DNA of 64,000 bases from Plazaster borealis (taxonomy: Eukaryota > Echinodermata > Asteroidea > Forcipulatida > Labidiasteridae), in contig CM037472.1 of the NCBI GenBank assembly GCA_021014325.1, forward strand, positions 37,038,234 to 37,102,233. Reading direction: 5' to 3'. The notes beneath the pieces are model-generated. The model was not told the DNA's origin. It made no database searches and saw only the letters and a program-made list of their open reading frames with translations. A program made the translations under genes and the position numbers. Shown one piece after another: positions 9,595 to 43,770 of the stretch. Numbering within the stretch: position 1 is the stretch's first letter; every line of letters starts with the position of its first letter.

Positions 9595-12500
9595 GTTTGT
9601 AATTCTCAATTTTGTGTGTTGTTTTTTGTGTATTTATTTATAGGGTAGGCCTACACATTCAAACCGGGGAAAACTAGTCATCTCGCCCCCCAGCAAAGTC
9701 GCCCACTACAAAGTCGCCCCAAGCAAAGTCGCCCCGTCACATACAAACTCGGCTCCTCTCAAAGTCGCCCATCTCAAAGTCGCCCCCCGACAGACATGAC
9801 CAGTACGGGCGCACGCGCGAAAATGAAGACTGTCCCTCATACCTTGGACTACTGTCCCTCAGCCTCGAGGCATGTTCATGCAATGCAAGTCTTAAGTTAC
9901 AGGAGCATCTCTCTAATACTACCAGTGTTGCTAACATTGCTAGTCTACATGTATGTCTCTCCGATATCATCGCTGGTCTCAGTCATTATTTATTGTTGTA
10001 TATTATTTTTTAACTGTTCTCATGTGTATTATTATTTATTGCACGGAAAAAAAATCAAGTTGTTGTTGATGCATGCCGACAGTATCAAACAACATCAGAA
10101 CAACTATCGATTCTTTTCCTAATTAGCAAAGCATTATAATCTCTTTCGACATCGATACTCATTAATTTTTTTTAATATAGTTTTTTCATTGCGCAGATGT
10201 CTCACGCCTTGTGATAATTCCCCCACCTCACCACCTCGCCACAACACTCGGACTCAAAACAACAACAACGGGCAACAACCAAACTGTCTCGACATTTCTT
10301 CATTTCCATTCCATACAAATGACACGGGAGCCAGGCCAGGCCAACATTGAAAATTGAAAAATTTAAAAATGAAAAAAATGTGAAAATGTCCGAAATTTAT
10401 TCTTGATTTGAGTGATTTTTCAGTTTTTTTTTTTTGTGCGTGCGTTTGGGATGACAGAGTCGCCCCCTGACAAAGTCGCCCCCGACACAGTCGCCCCCCC
10501 TACAAAGTCACCCAGTTTAAAAGGCTGAGCGATGTTTGTAAGGCCATTTTACAAAGTGAGGGCGCTATTGAGAATTTTGAAAACAGCTGTAGGAGATCCA
10601 CTCTGTATGTTGGCGTAACAATAATACAAAGTTTGTGACTCTATTAATTCACAAAACGGTGTCACCTCAGGACATATATAGCTGGAAATAAGGTAAAGTG
10701 GCGTATCTTTCTAACATACACCACTTTTTCAAATTTTTCAAAAGTGCTAGAATTATAATGTTAAAATTAGACGTGTGTTTGTTGCGTAACAAACACAGGA
10801 ATTCACGCACAGCGCGGCCGCCGAAGACCCACTCATTCAACTCACAAAATAGCTCCCGCTACGAACACCTGACTTTAGCCTACGAACCGCCCAGCGCACT
10901 AATGGAGTTGAATGAGCGGGTCGTCGGCCGTGCTGTGCCAGAAAGGTGAACGAGAAGCTCTTGCACCAAGACTAGCGCATTAGTACATCACGGATGCCGG
11001 GCAGTCAAACCGTGTCAATAACGCCGCTGATTTACACAAAAACACAAGGAGCCAAAGAGGGCGCTATACTGTAAACTGGCTTGAAAGTGTTCACTACAAC
11101 AAAAGTTGGCTGGTACGGGCAATATATCCACTAGGCCCTACTATTTTTATAAGGCAGTGGTCAGTGGATATTTTTTACTGGCGGCGGTAAAATCATCCAA
11201 ACGTTATGTTTGCCTGTAAAATATCCCTAAAGGGAATACAAACAAATCATCAACCTCGGTAAAGAGTACTTCTAGAACTATAAAGACTCACCCGTGAGCC
11301 TTATATGGGTCACACATTTTGGGCCTCCGTCACGCTATACATTTTCAAAAATGGTCATTGATAGTTCAACATTTTCCGGTCTTTAGCCAGCACTAACTGC
11401 AGTTTCCTTTATACTACTCACCTAAAACCTTCTCAACAAACTGTACATACATTCACAATGCTAGCGCATCACTTTTGAATTACATGCACAAATCTTCTCA
11501 AAAATGAAATTTCGTACTCAATTTCAATACTCACAGCTGTTCTGCTGTCAACAAAGCACACTCAATGCTTGAATCCAAATGGTCGGACCAACCATTCTGT
11601 GAAAGGGGTTTTACAAGGCTTCCGGAGCACACCGCGTTGTCTATATTTGTGCGCTATGTATGCATAGTGAATAGCGGTGCCTGTGTGGTGCACCACGCGA
11701 TGAAAGGTGGCATGGTGTTTTTCTTTTTCATTACTCGTACCACACGGTACATCACATGCAATATGCGATGTGCCATGCATTTTTATTATCCTTGCCCAGT
11801 TACCCAGGGTTTGCCCTTGACTTTATCAGTGACTAGCCAGCAGGACCATATAGCTTGACTTTGAAAGGTCCGTCAGGTTTGTCACTAGTCCATATTCCAT
11901 ATTAAATAGGGATGCTTTTCAACACTGAACTAGCCGGCCGGACCACTTGGAGAGGATTTTGACTGGTCCTCAGGTGTTTTAACTGGCATTTGGCCAGCAG
12001 ACCACTGTTAAGGAAGAACGCTGATACTTTGGAAGAACCTTTCACTGAACATATGCTCAGTATCAATATTAACCCCACCACTGCTTAACTCTTCTAGCCC
12101 AGCGCCACGCCAACTCTAGTGGGATGTAGTTTTAATCAATTTGCTTGAAGATAATGATAAAAAGGTAGATGGGCTTTGTGGAGCCAACAGTGTAACTTAA
12201 TCCTCAGAGTTCCAGAAGTAGAATTTCCAAGGGTTCCAGCATTGTTGATGCTGACACAAATTGAAAAGATTGGAGTTCCAATGTCAGCAAGATGGCAGCA
12301 ACGCGAACTACTCAAATTATTTGCCAGCGGATAAGCGTATTTATGCGCATTTCAAGCCCAGTAGGCCCCTCAAAGCGTCTTACATTATCACCCCTGTTTA
12401 TCGGGCCTGAAGCATTCATGAAACCATATCAGCTCCCTAGGAGTATGCAGCACTGACAGCCAAATGGGCGCGCATGTTGCTAATCATTCACATTAAAAAC

Positions 12501-14839
12501 CTCTACCCTCGCTGGTACCCATTTACTCCTGGGTGAGGAGAAGCAATTAGGACCCAAGGACACAAATGTCACGACCAGGGCCTCAAACCCACACTGTGAT
12601 AACTCAGCCAAGCACAGAAACTAGGTTACCAACCAAAATTTCATAAAGTTTACAGTGTTGCGACAGGTGCCCCACTCATTTTGGCTCAGCAAAGAAATTT
12701 GCTCAGCAGTATTTTCTGCTAAACAGCTTTATGAAATTGGGCCCAATTGGGCCCAATTTCATAAAGCTGCTTAAGCAGAAAAATTGCCTAACAATTTTCT
12801 GCTAAACAGAAATGAGCAGGAAACCACTCACAAATTGCACATGTGACATGGTAGTTTGGCCTGTAACCCTATTCTGGTAAGCATAATTTTGTTGTGCTTT
12901 GCTACTTTTCGTGCTTAAGCAGCTCTTTGAAATTGGGCCCTGAGCTTGAGTTCTGTGGTCAAGACAGCTCTGAAACTAGGCTCTGCCTCTAATTAGCCAA
13001 ATCACCACTACACTTATGTGCATACTGTTGCATTTAGCAGGGCAAACACCCTTGCTCAGTCCTAACACAAACAACATGCCTGCACAATGCAACAAAATCC
13101 CTTGTTGCATTTTGTTGCATTTGGCATGGTTCTCATTTCAACTTTGTTGCATTCTGTTGTATTTGGCAGGGTATGTAGAGGGACCCTGATGGGGGTTAGG
13201 GTTAATACAAAAGGCATGTTTGTGCATTGGTTAAGTGCAATTGGGACCACCATTTAGATTTCTGCATCATACATTTTGTGATTGGGGAATGCATACATGT
13301 ATGTGGTGTGTGGTGTGTTGCCCATCTGAGTGCTGTTAACTCTTTCAGTGCCAAGGTCGTACATGTACAATCTATTTTATGTACTCAAAAAGTGTCATCA
13401 ATCGTACACGTACGACCCATAATATACATGTTACCATGAGAGGGCATTATCACTCAAGAAACACTATTGACTTTGGGATGTACCAAGGCAACACAAATCA
13501 GCAGGAAAAATTTAGTTTGGTGAGAAAGACCTACTTTTATTTATTTTTTGCAAAATTTAAATAAAAATCGAAAAAGCTTGGCATTTTAGGTTCAAAACGC
13601 AAAAAAGCAGGCACTGAAACATAGACAGTTGCTTTATGGGTAATGTTTAATGGTTGGGTCTAGTGGTTTATGTCTGTTCTACAGCAATAAGACATAGTCC
13701 TTTGTAAATAACATTTAGCATTAAATCAGCATTGACTGTACTAAAAAGATAGAGAGAGACAATTTATCAGTAATATCATTTAGTGGATTGTCTCCAATAC
13801 GTAATTTCTTCTCCTTTGCTCTTCATAGGTCAGGATCGTGATGAGGTACAGACATTGTGATGGCAAACTGGCAATGAAAGTCACAGATGACATAGTGGTA
13901 AGGTTGAGGGTGCTGATTTTTGTCACACTTTGAGAATGAAGCTTAATAATACAAAGTATTTATATAGCGCTATACTTGTTAAAGCTATCAGACCCATTTT
14001 ATAAACATGTAGCACCTTGTAATGGTTTACAAGGTGCTGTGGCACAAACCTAATGCAGCCTACCATCCGGCAAACCCCTTCTCTTAATGATAAGTGCACT
14101 GGGTTCTTTTATGTGTATTACACAACACACGGGACCAACGGCTTTACGTCCCATCCGAAGGATGAAGCAATAATGATTAAGTAATAAGTGTCTTGCTAAA
14201 TTGACACAAGTTTCAAGACCAGGACTCAAAGAGTCAAAACCATACTCCTCCGCTGATGAGAAACACAAGGGCCCAATTTCATAGAGCTGCTTAAGCACAA
14301 AAAGTAGCTAAGCGCATACAAATTATGCTTACTAGAATAAGGTTACCAGCTAAATTAACGTTCAATTTGTGGCTGGTATCCTGCTCATTTATGCTTAGCA
14401 GAAATTTGTTAAGCAATATTTGCTGCTTAAGCAGCTCTATGAAATTGGGCCCAGAGCTTGAGTCCAGTGTACTTGACTGCTTAGCCACAACACGCCATGT
14501 CAGACAACATAGTCGTATAACAAGATATAAACTTCTTTTGAAAAAGAAGAATATTTTTGTCCTTATGGCACACAAAATCATCGGTGAGAGATAAAACCTA
14601 GGTCTGCTTGGATAAAGTTAGGATTCATACGAGCGTAGAGGTTTGCAAGAAGTTTGCAACCTTTTGTCGAATTGAGTTCATTACCTTGTTGATTAAACAC
14701 AACCTTTTCTCCTTTTCTTCTTTGAATACCAATTTGCCCCCACCTGCAGTGTCTCCAATACAGAACAGAACATGCACAAGATGTCAAGAGAATAGAAAAA
14801 CTCAACAGCAAACTCATGAGACTAATGGTCTCCAAGTGA
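9523..14839 (+). CDS. SRP9: SRP9, signal recognition particle 9 kDa subunit
   Basis: Three coding exons, joined 9523-9594, 13829-13897 and 14750-14839, give a 76-aa protein. SRP9 pairs with SRP14 on the Alu domain of SRP RNA and slows translation while the ribosome docks at the ER. The sequence shows WEEF near residue 7, AAEKLYL (13-19), YRHCDG (31-36), KVTDD (41-45) and QDVKRIEKLN near 56-65, all hallmarks of the family. Both introns are phase 0 with GT-AG borders. The start ATG sits in a good context (A at -3) and the first residues align with family N-termini. Vertebrate SRP9 is about 86 aa, so this one ends shortly after LMRLMVSK. Intron 1 (4.2 kb) is full of repeats. The neighbour PPP1CB starts 2.4 kb downstream on the same strand. 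Confidence 0.95.
9680..10520. mobile_element. Element bracketed by CAAAGTCGCCCC arrays (SRP9 intron 1)
   Basis: Six or so imperfect copies of AAAGTCGCCC cluster at 9689-9790. About four more lie at 10456-10515 in the same orientation, with about 660 bp of AT-rich DNA between. Such iterated subterminal motifs are often transposase-binding sites. No transposase ORF or clear inverted ends were seen; the 108-codon ORF between them has no recognisable similarity. Confidence 0.5.
10807..10938. mobile_element. 132-bp inverted-repeat element (SRP9 intron 1)
   Basis: The left arm 10807-10843 (GCACAGCGCGGCCG to TCATTCAACTC) and the right arm 10905-10938 are reverse complements with a few differences. 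The loop is about 60 bp. It is GC-rich compared with its surroundings and looks like a MITE. Confidence 0.65.
11814..12019 (+). mobile_element. MITE family D, copy 2
   Basis: Carries GACTAGCCAGCAGGACCA at the left, GGGATGCTTTTCAACACTG inside, and GCAGACCACTGTTAAGG at the right. Same order as copy 1 at 7111-7300. Confidence 0.75.
12490..12610 (-). mobile_element. SINE S1 fragment (minus strand)
   Basis: On the minus strand this matches the T-arm and body of SINE S1 (GTGGGTTTGAGGCC, then GTCGTGACATTTGTGTCC). A head-like scrap (GAGCTTGAGTTCTGTGG) reappears at 12941-12975, after the family C elements, so the SINE may have been split by insertion. Confidence 0.5.
12641..12744. mobile_element. MITE family C, partial copy
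   Basis: Only the right half remains: GCTCAGCAGTATTTTCTGC then CTTTATGAAATTGGGCCC. It abuts the next family C copy head to head at CCAATTGGGCCCAATTT. Confidence 0.65.
12749..12940. mobile_element. MITE family C, copy at 12.7 kb
   Basis: Full-length, about 190 bp, with ends GGGCCCAATTTCATAAAGC and AGCTCTTTGAAATTGGGCCC. Internal landmarks AATGAGCAGGA and GGTAAGCATAAT. Family C recurs nine times in the window. Confidence 0.8.
13829..13897 (+). CDS. SRP9: SRP9 coding exon 2 (residues 25-47)
   Basis: Encodes VRIVMRYRHCDG through KVTDDIV. The acceptor CATAG and donor GTAAGG are canonical. Both flanking introns are phase 0. Confidence 0.95.
14010..14510 (-). mobile_element. SINE S1 (minus strand) interrupted by a family C MITE
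   Basis: SINE body and T arm occupy 14010-14268. The remaining head (AGAGCTTGAGTCCAG to CTTAGCCACAACACG) is at 14453-14510. The MITE at 14269-14452 sits exactly between. This shows the order of events: the SINE first, the MITE later. Confidence 0.7.
14269..14452. mobile_element. MITE family C, nested in SINE S1
   Basis: Ends GGGCCCAATTTCATAGAGC and GCTCTATGAAATTGGGCCC, 184 bp, complete. Lies in SRP9 intron 2, about 300 bp before exon 3. Confidence 0.85.
14750..14839 (+). CDS. SRP9: SRP9 coding exon 3 (residues 48-76 and stop)
   Basis: Encodes CLQYRTEHAQDVKRIEKLN to LMRLMVSK and TGA. The acceptor CCTGCAG is canonical. The QDVK-IEK and LMRLMV blocks match the SRP9 C-terminus. Confidence 0.95.
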   Translation, partial: CLQYRTEHAQDVKRIEKLNSKLMRLMVSK

Positions 14840-15890
14840 AAATGACATTGTGAAACTGATACCGAGACTATTCGCTGTTTAATTAAAGCAGCAGCTTATC
14901 TCCGGGGAGTTGTGTTTTACCCACTGGGAAAAGAACAGCACCATGAAACCTTTACAGACAATTTACAAAGGATATTTTTTTCTGATCACCTGGAAAATCC
15001 AACAGTGCCAGAATCTACTGAAAGTTTTCATTTAGGATTATAAAGCGGCATCTGCTGTGGAGACAATGATGTCTATGAAAGGCGATACCTAGCAGTTCAT
15101 GTTTTGCAGTTTCTCTGGAAAAAGAAGAGCTGAGATGTCTTAGAGTTTACTACTTCATAAAGAAAAGTTAAAATCACAGTGATGTTTCTTTGCTAGTTTG
15201 TTCAAGGGAAGTTACAACTTCGGTGTTAACAATATGAAAATTCAGATCCCTTTGGGTCAGTATTTAAATTACAACTCTAACCACAAAGAAGTGGGGTTCT
15301 TAATTTAGAAATGTTATCAAATAATTTTGAATGAAGTAGTGACCGATGTTGTACCTCCCCTGTTATGACTGATACTTTCATTTTGTTTCCATTAAAAAAC
15401 GTAGTATGAAATTAACATCCTCAGTTTTGTATCCAGTTTAATTTTTGTGCTCTGGACTTCTAACTATTTCCTGAAAGTGGTCAAAAAGTCTCAAAAAGGA
15501 GAAGGAAGAAGGAAGTCTTTTCATGACATGAGTGCTTTGTCTTAAAGTCTGATAGCAGCATGAAAACATTTCTTGATGCTGGATCCAATAGCACTCCGCA
15601 CTCCGCACTAATGCTTAAAACAAGTACTGGCTGTTTCCTGCGGTCTGGTGCGCCTGTGTGGTTATCGATATCGTGTGAGAGCTAGGTGGTGGATTGTTTG
15701 TCTGACACACGAGCAAAAGTGAGGTCATTAGTGCGGAGGACTATTAATGGTCTAACAGTGAAGCTTGGTTTAGTTTTTTTAAATTATTTTAATTTGTTGT
15801 TCCCCTCATGGATAGTACAGACAGTAACTCTCAACAATTGTCCCTCTTTAACCAAAGTTGAGGATTCAATTCAGAATAAAGAATAAAATG
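14840..15890 (+). other. Probable SRP9 3' UTR
   Basis: About 1 kb after the stop codon with no recognised repeat. It ends at tandem poly(A) signals AATAAA (15875-15880 and 15882-15887), with an earlier ATTAAA near 15391. Absence of transposons supports a transcribed, constrained segment, but transcript data would be needed to fix the end. Confidence 0.5.
15875..15887 (+). terminator. Candidate SRP9 poly(A) signals
   Basis: Two AATAAA hexamers, 15875-15880 and 15882-15887, follow the 3' UTR. They are the only pair of canonical signals close together in this segment. Confidence 0.45.
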
Positions 15891-17100
15891 AAAATTAACC
15901 AAAGTGTTTTACATATTTTTCATTTCTAATAAAAAGTTTTATGTAACAATACATTCATTGCGAGGTTTGTCAAAATGGGATGTATTGGTGTCATCTTTAC
16001 AAGTTCTTGTGATTGAGCATGGCTTTTGTGGGCCTAAGACCAAGGCCCAGTCATATAGCTGTTTAAGCAGAAAACATTGCTGAACAAGCATCTGTTTAGC
16101 AAAATTAAGCAGGAAACCAGTCACAGACAGTTTGTGTGATGTGGTATTTTGGCTGGTAACCTTATTCTGGTAAGCAAAATTTGCTTGTGCTTGGGTGCTT
16201 CGTGCGCTTAAGCAGCTATATGAAATTGGGCCCTGCTTAAAGACAAAGTAAACGATCAATAATTAATGAAGGGGGAAAGGTAGGTTTCAATTGGAATCCT
16301 CCATTTAAAAATTACACAAATATTCACAAAAACTCCTTAATTCCAGTAACCAAATAAGATTGATAACCTATCGGACGGTGGCTGGAGAGGATTTTGTGGT
16401 GTTGTTTGTCTGTTGCTGATAAGCAGATGTATTAAATGAAAAAAAATAAAAATAAATAGAAATGGTGCCAAAGAAATCAGCTTCCCTTGACAGTTCAATG
16501 AATCCAGGTCGCTTCTATGAAAAATGTTGGGGTTTTTGTACTGTAACAAAGAAATAAAATGTAAGTGATCGGGGGGGGGGGGGGGTGGCTAATATGGATG
16601 CATGAAAGATGAAGGTGGCTCTGCGTCTTGTTTCACGAAAGAAAAGACATTACAAACTAATTTCCAAAGGCAGAAAAAGAAAAGGGAGTGGTCCTTTTAA
16701 AAAATTGTTTTACAATTATTTTTAAAAGGTTCGTAGGGGGGGTTGATTGGCTTTGTGATACTACTTTCCTAAAGTCGAAACTGTATCTTCATGTACCAAA
16801 CATGTACCAAACAAAGAAATCTTTAATTTGAGATGTAAACTTTAATCTGTTCTTGTGTTATTTATGTTTGAAATGAAGCGCCCAGATGTAGATGACTGAA
16901 CAATTGGCTACAGAGGTAAATATTTAATTTGAAAATTTTCCATAAATTGTATTAATTTTGTTTTAATTTTTTTCCCAGTATAGTATTTATGATATTCATT
17001 TGCAACCAGTACTGCTTTCAGATGTCATATTTTGTTGTGATTGATAATACTTTCATTAAAAACTACTCGATGAAAAAATGTTTCCTTTTAATAAGCGCAG
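15891..17100. other. SRP9-PPP1CB intergenic stretch
   Basis: Contains a family C MITE at 16044-16233 and a poly-G run at about 16571-16586. The remainder is AT-rich DNA with no exon-like feature. Confidence 0.6.
16044..16233. mobile_element. MITE family C, copy at 16 kb
   Basis: Ends AAGGCCCAGTCATATAGC and GCTATATGAAATTGGGCCC. It is a somewhat diverged full-length copy. Confidence 0.75.
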
Positions 17101-17234
17101 CTATTACCGGGAAAAGGGCTTGAAATTTCAATTTCGGTCGCGCTGCTGACGACAGTGTGCTCAAAGTAAAGGGCGCCATCCGCGACGTATGCGGTGTAAC
17201 CTTTTTGCCGTTTAAGGAAGAAGTTCCGCTCGCA

Positions 17235-17242
17235 TGACGTCA
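17235..17242 (+). promoter_or_regulatory. CRE palindrome TGACGTCA
   Basis: A perfect cAMP-response-element core, 16 bp upstream of the PPP1CB start codon. It lies in a CpG-containing segment without a TATA box, so it could bind CREB/ATF factors. This is a motif match only. Confidence 0.45.
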
Positions 17243-17257
17243 TTGATGTCTCTTAAA

Positions 17258-39875
<22,618 letters not shown>

Positions 39876-40049
39876 AGCATCAAATCAAGGAAACTACAGC
39901 AACGGGGAATTGAGGTAGAACTACACGGCGTTAGTCATCAGAGGTCTTAGGTTCACACTCCCATTCATGATCTTGGTACAGTCAATGCAACATCAATTGC
40001 TGCATTTCGTAGGGGCATTTTTTTCTTCAAAGAATTGTAATAAGAATGA

Positions 40050-40055
40050 AATAAA
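40050..40055 (+). terminator. Proximal PPP1CB poly(A) signal
   Basis: AATAAA 175 bp after the stop codon; it would give a short 3' UTR. Confidence 0.4.
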
Positions 40056-42574
40056 TACACCCTCATTTCCTTATTATTCTTTTCTTAATTCATGGTTTTA
40101 GTTTAATATCATCTCAGTAGAAAGACTTTGATTACTTGCCATGGAGTCTGATTATATTTTAAAAATTATTTGCGTTGTTGGCCCAATGAAAAGTTTGAGT
40201 TCAAATTGTAGAAGAAAACAAACAAATATATATTAGTGTTTTGAATCAATAGAAAAATACCTCGGTGCCAGTCATTTTACTTATGGGTGTTTTTTTAAGG
40301 TGAGTTAACATGAAGTCTCCATGAATCTATGTTCAGTTTTGGTTTGTATTTTCCTTTTACATTTATACATTATGATGTGGGAAGTGATCCTTTTCAAATT
40401 GCCTCAGTCAAAATGTACCCTACTTGAACACTTGCAGCAAACCTCTGTATTTAAAAAGAAACACATAAAGCAAAGTTTGAAATCCTTTGAAAAACGAACA
40501 ATGTAATCTTCGTCAAGGGCAGAACCAGGGTTCTGATATTTTTGGTAGAGAAAAGGGCTCTTGTGGGTTGGGTTGGGTTGGAACATTCTCAATACCTGTA
40601 AATATTTGTACAGTCTGCCATGGGGGAGAAAAACAAAATAAATTGTTAGCAAATAGTGCAAAACTAAAAGGGACTTGCATGTAGCTTTGAACTGACTAAA
40701 GGCCTTTTCATTTTTGTTTATTGTTTTTTTATATTTACATATTTTCATATTTTGTAATGCTTCTACAGATGCAAAAGAAGAAGAAATTTCACGACAATGC
40801 ATCAACAAAGGGAAACAAACTTTTCTTTACACTTTCTTGGAAATACCCCTGACGTTCACTTTCCTGGAAGTATGAGTCGTTTTGATCCCATCTATACACT
40901 ATTTCAAAACCTTTAAGTACCTTCTATCGTCAAGCTGTCTGTCTTTTTTTTTCTGGCTCCTTTTTTGAAGACTAACGAACTCTGATGATGTAATGCAAAG
41001 TTCAATTTTTATTTGTGAGTCTCTGTTTTTGTCTGGTTTGTAGCGTCGCAGGAAATTACACACAAGTCTATTTATCATTACCACATTGACACTCCCAAAT
41101 ACAGTGCCAGTAAAGAAACAATGTTAGTGCCTGTTTGTTTTATCAAATTATCTGGGCCCCTATCGTTTATTCATAGCACCAAAACTTGTTAGTCCAATCA
41201 ATGTAGGATGAGGGAGGGATAAAAGATCAGATGATTTGTCCAAGATTAATTTGTTTAACTCAAATTTCAACTAAAAATGTTCATCTTTTATGATTGCTGT
41301 AAACACGGTTTAACACATTATTGATTTATAATTAACAGATTTATTGCTCCATTATGCGGTTTGTTTATTTGACTTTCTTTTCATTGTATTATAAATAATT
41401 ATATAAAGTTGCTATTGAGACTGATTGGTTTGCTTAGCTCAACTAAATTTATTTTAGCTGATTTAGAAGAAAAAAAAGGAATGTTTTAAATAATGTTATT
41501 GTTTACAAGAGTGGCATTTGTATGCAGATATAAAAAGAAATTCGCAAAAGATAATGTCGTGCGAAAATGTGGGAGAGCTTCAGCGACAAACATGTTTTCC
41601 GTTGCTATGCTCTTTCTTCCCGATGTACTCTGAAAGTTAGTATTTAGCTCATCTTTTACGGTGAAAAATTTTTACACCCCAAAAATTACAAGAGATTCTT
41701 CGCGTTTCAGTTAAGAGTTTCAACCATCGCCTACAAAACTTGTCCGAGTTTTGTTTTAAAGTTTTATAATTTGTTTCAGTTTGTGAGGAAAATTGTGTTA
41801 AGGTGTTCTGCTGAAATATGTGTGTTTTACAAATTCAGAAGAAAACCGACACGAGAACACATTCTTTACTTTTGTTTGAGTTGAGGGATGTAATTATTTG
41901 TATAATTGTTTTTGTTTGATGATATATATTTCACATGCCAACTGTTATATATTTTTTTATTGGTTTAGCTGGGTATAAATCACGAAAATGTAACCAGTGT
42001 TTTGTTGTCTCAAAAAGGTTCCAAAGTGAAAACTCAAATGAGTTTTTCACTGTTTATTTGGTTTTTATTTTGGCCACATAGTATTTCTCCTTCATTTCCA
42101 GTGTATTTATGCAAATTTTGTTGTGAGTATTGTATTATTACTTCAAAGCGTCCTTACACTACAAGCTGAAATAAGTTTGGTCATGGATGTTGTCTGAAAG
42201 ATCACCCAGCGCTTTTATTTTATTTTATTTTTTCCTCAATGAAAAAGTAATACGACCAAAGCAACAGCAGAACGCAGGAAACTATAACTGACTTGAAATT
42301 CTGATTAGAAAAGTGATTAATTGCAGCTAAACGAAAGAGAGATTGCCATGCAGTTTGTTTTTTACTGTGCAATGAAAATACTTCATGCTAGATCTTTGTT
42401 CATTTTTTTGTTTTTGTTTTCCTTGTTTCTTTGTTTTTTTGTTGATGGTTAGTAAAACAAGTAATTGCATTCGAAAAGAGGGTGTCGAGAGGCATGTGAA
42501 AGATCAACGCAATGAATTGATGGATTTACGTTCAACTCCAGTTCTGAGCAACCCGCTTTGTTTACAGTTAAACA

Positions 42575-42580
42575 AATAAA
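42575..42580 (+). terminator. Distal PPP1CB poly(A) signal
   Basis: AATAAA followed by G/T-rich TTGTTTTGTTGATTG about 25-35 bp downstream, a typical cleavage context. Confidence 0.45.
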
Positions 42581-43599
42581 GGGCAACTCCGTTAGTGAAC
42601 TGATTTGTTTTGTTGATTGCAATGGCCTTTAACTGCAGGACAATTTGAAGCGGGGAAACCATTGTTTAATTCGACATCCTTTGATGGTTGAATGCAATTG
42701 TAGCAGGGTTCGAACGAGCAAAGGTTGTACACATACAACAAACAACTTGAAAATAGAGGGAGACTTTGAGATAATAGTATTGGTACACAGTAGTTGTTGA
42801 AATGTTACAGGGAATTTTGTTGTGAGGTAGGGTTTTGATATACATGATTAATTGTAATTCTCTACAGCTTGTTGCTAACAGTTGCCGAAGAATGTTTTTT
42901 TATAACTTCAGTGCCTTCCGGACATTTTCATTTTAGCGAGTTTCAATTCAAGTAATTTCTGAAATGTTGTAGTGGTGCTATAAAGAAAGAAAAACAAATG
43001 TTTTAAACAATTCTCGTGAGTGGGGTTAGAACTTTTATTGTGGGGTGCCATCTTGGTTTGCTCCGCACAGAATGCCATTGAGTTCAAAACGAGGCTTGAT
43101 TCCAAAAATCTCCATCATCTGTCTTGTCAGTTTTTGACATGGGCTAGAAAATGACCGGCGAAGTCGCGCTCTGTGTGCAGTAGCAATGATGAATATTGAT
43201 TATCTTGAAATAAATTAAGAGGTCCGACTATTTTCTTCATCTTGCATCATTTGAGTATGGGGCCATTCGGAATTTTTTGATGTTTTAAAATTTCAAATTG
43301 TTGTTAAGAAAGACAAGAAAACATTTGTGTGTGGTGTGTGCCAAAAACATTTGGGGGATATATAAAATTTAAAAACATTAGTAATTCTGAATCGCCCCTT
43401 AGGGCCTCCTGCACCAGGATACAGGTCAAAGGTTAGAGGCCAATCAATGCCGTAATAAATATACTGTTGTGATTTTGTTTCAACCATTCAATATACTCTG
43501 AAGAAACTCAGCCCGGTACCAATATTGAGAAAAATGATCGCACCATTTTGAACAGATATTCTGCATTCAAGGTTGTAACTGGTTGTATCTATTGTCTGC

Positions 43600-43770
43600 A
43601 TAGGCACTTGGGACTACTGATATCCTCAGTATATAGGAGATGAATGTTTCAAGGGTGGGATTCAAACCCACAACCTTTGCCATTCTAGAGTAGATGTCTT
43701 ACCACTCAGACCACCGAGTTTACCCTGTAGAGGCAGTTCGAATCCCATATTTTAGCAGTGTACCGCAATG
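43600..43770 (-). mobile_element. SINE S2 (minus strand)
   Basis: GGGTGGGATTCAAACCCACA at about 43654-43673 is the reversed B box; TAGATGTCTTACCACTCAGA is the head. Matches 61210-61400. Confidence 0.65.

Larger units (their letters stand above)
39876..42600 (+). other. Probable long PPP1CB 3' UTR
   Basis: 2.7 kb of AT-rich DNA with no MITE, SINE or LINE that I can recognise. Elsewhere such elements occur every 1-2 kb. Poly(A) signals AATAAA lie at 40050-40055 (proximal) and 42575-42580 (distal). The lack of insertions suggests transcribed sequence. No ORF in it looks real. Confidence 0.5.

Noticed and set aside
9796..10122. 108-codon ORF in SRP9 intron 1
   Set aside because: Lies between repeat arrays, has no family resemblance, and composition matches AT-rich non-coding DNA.
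16571..16586. Poly-G run
   Set aside because: Simple homopolymer, possibly of inaccurate length; no evidence of function.
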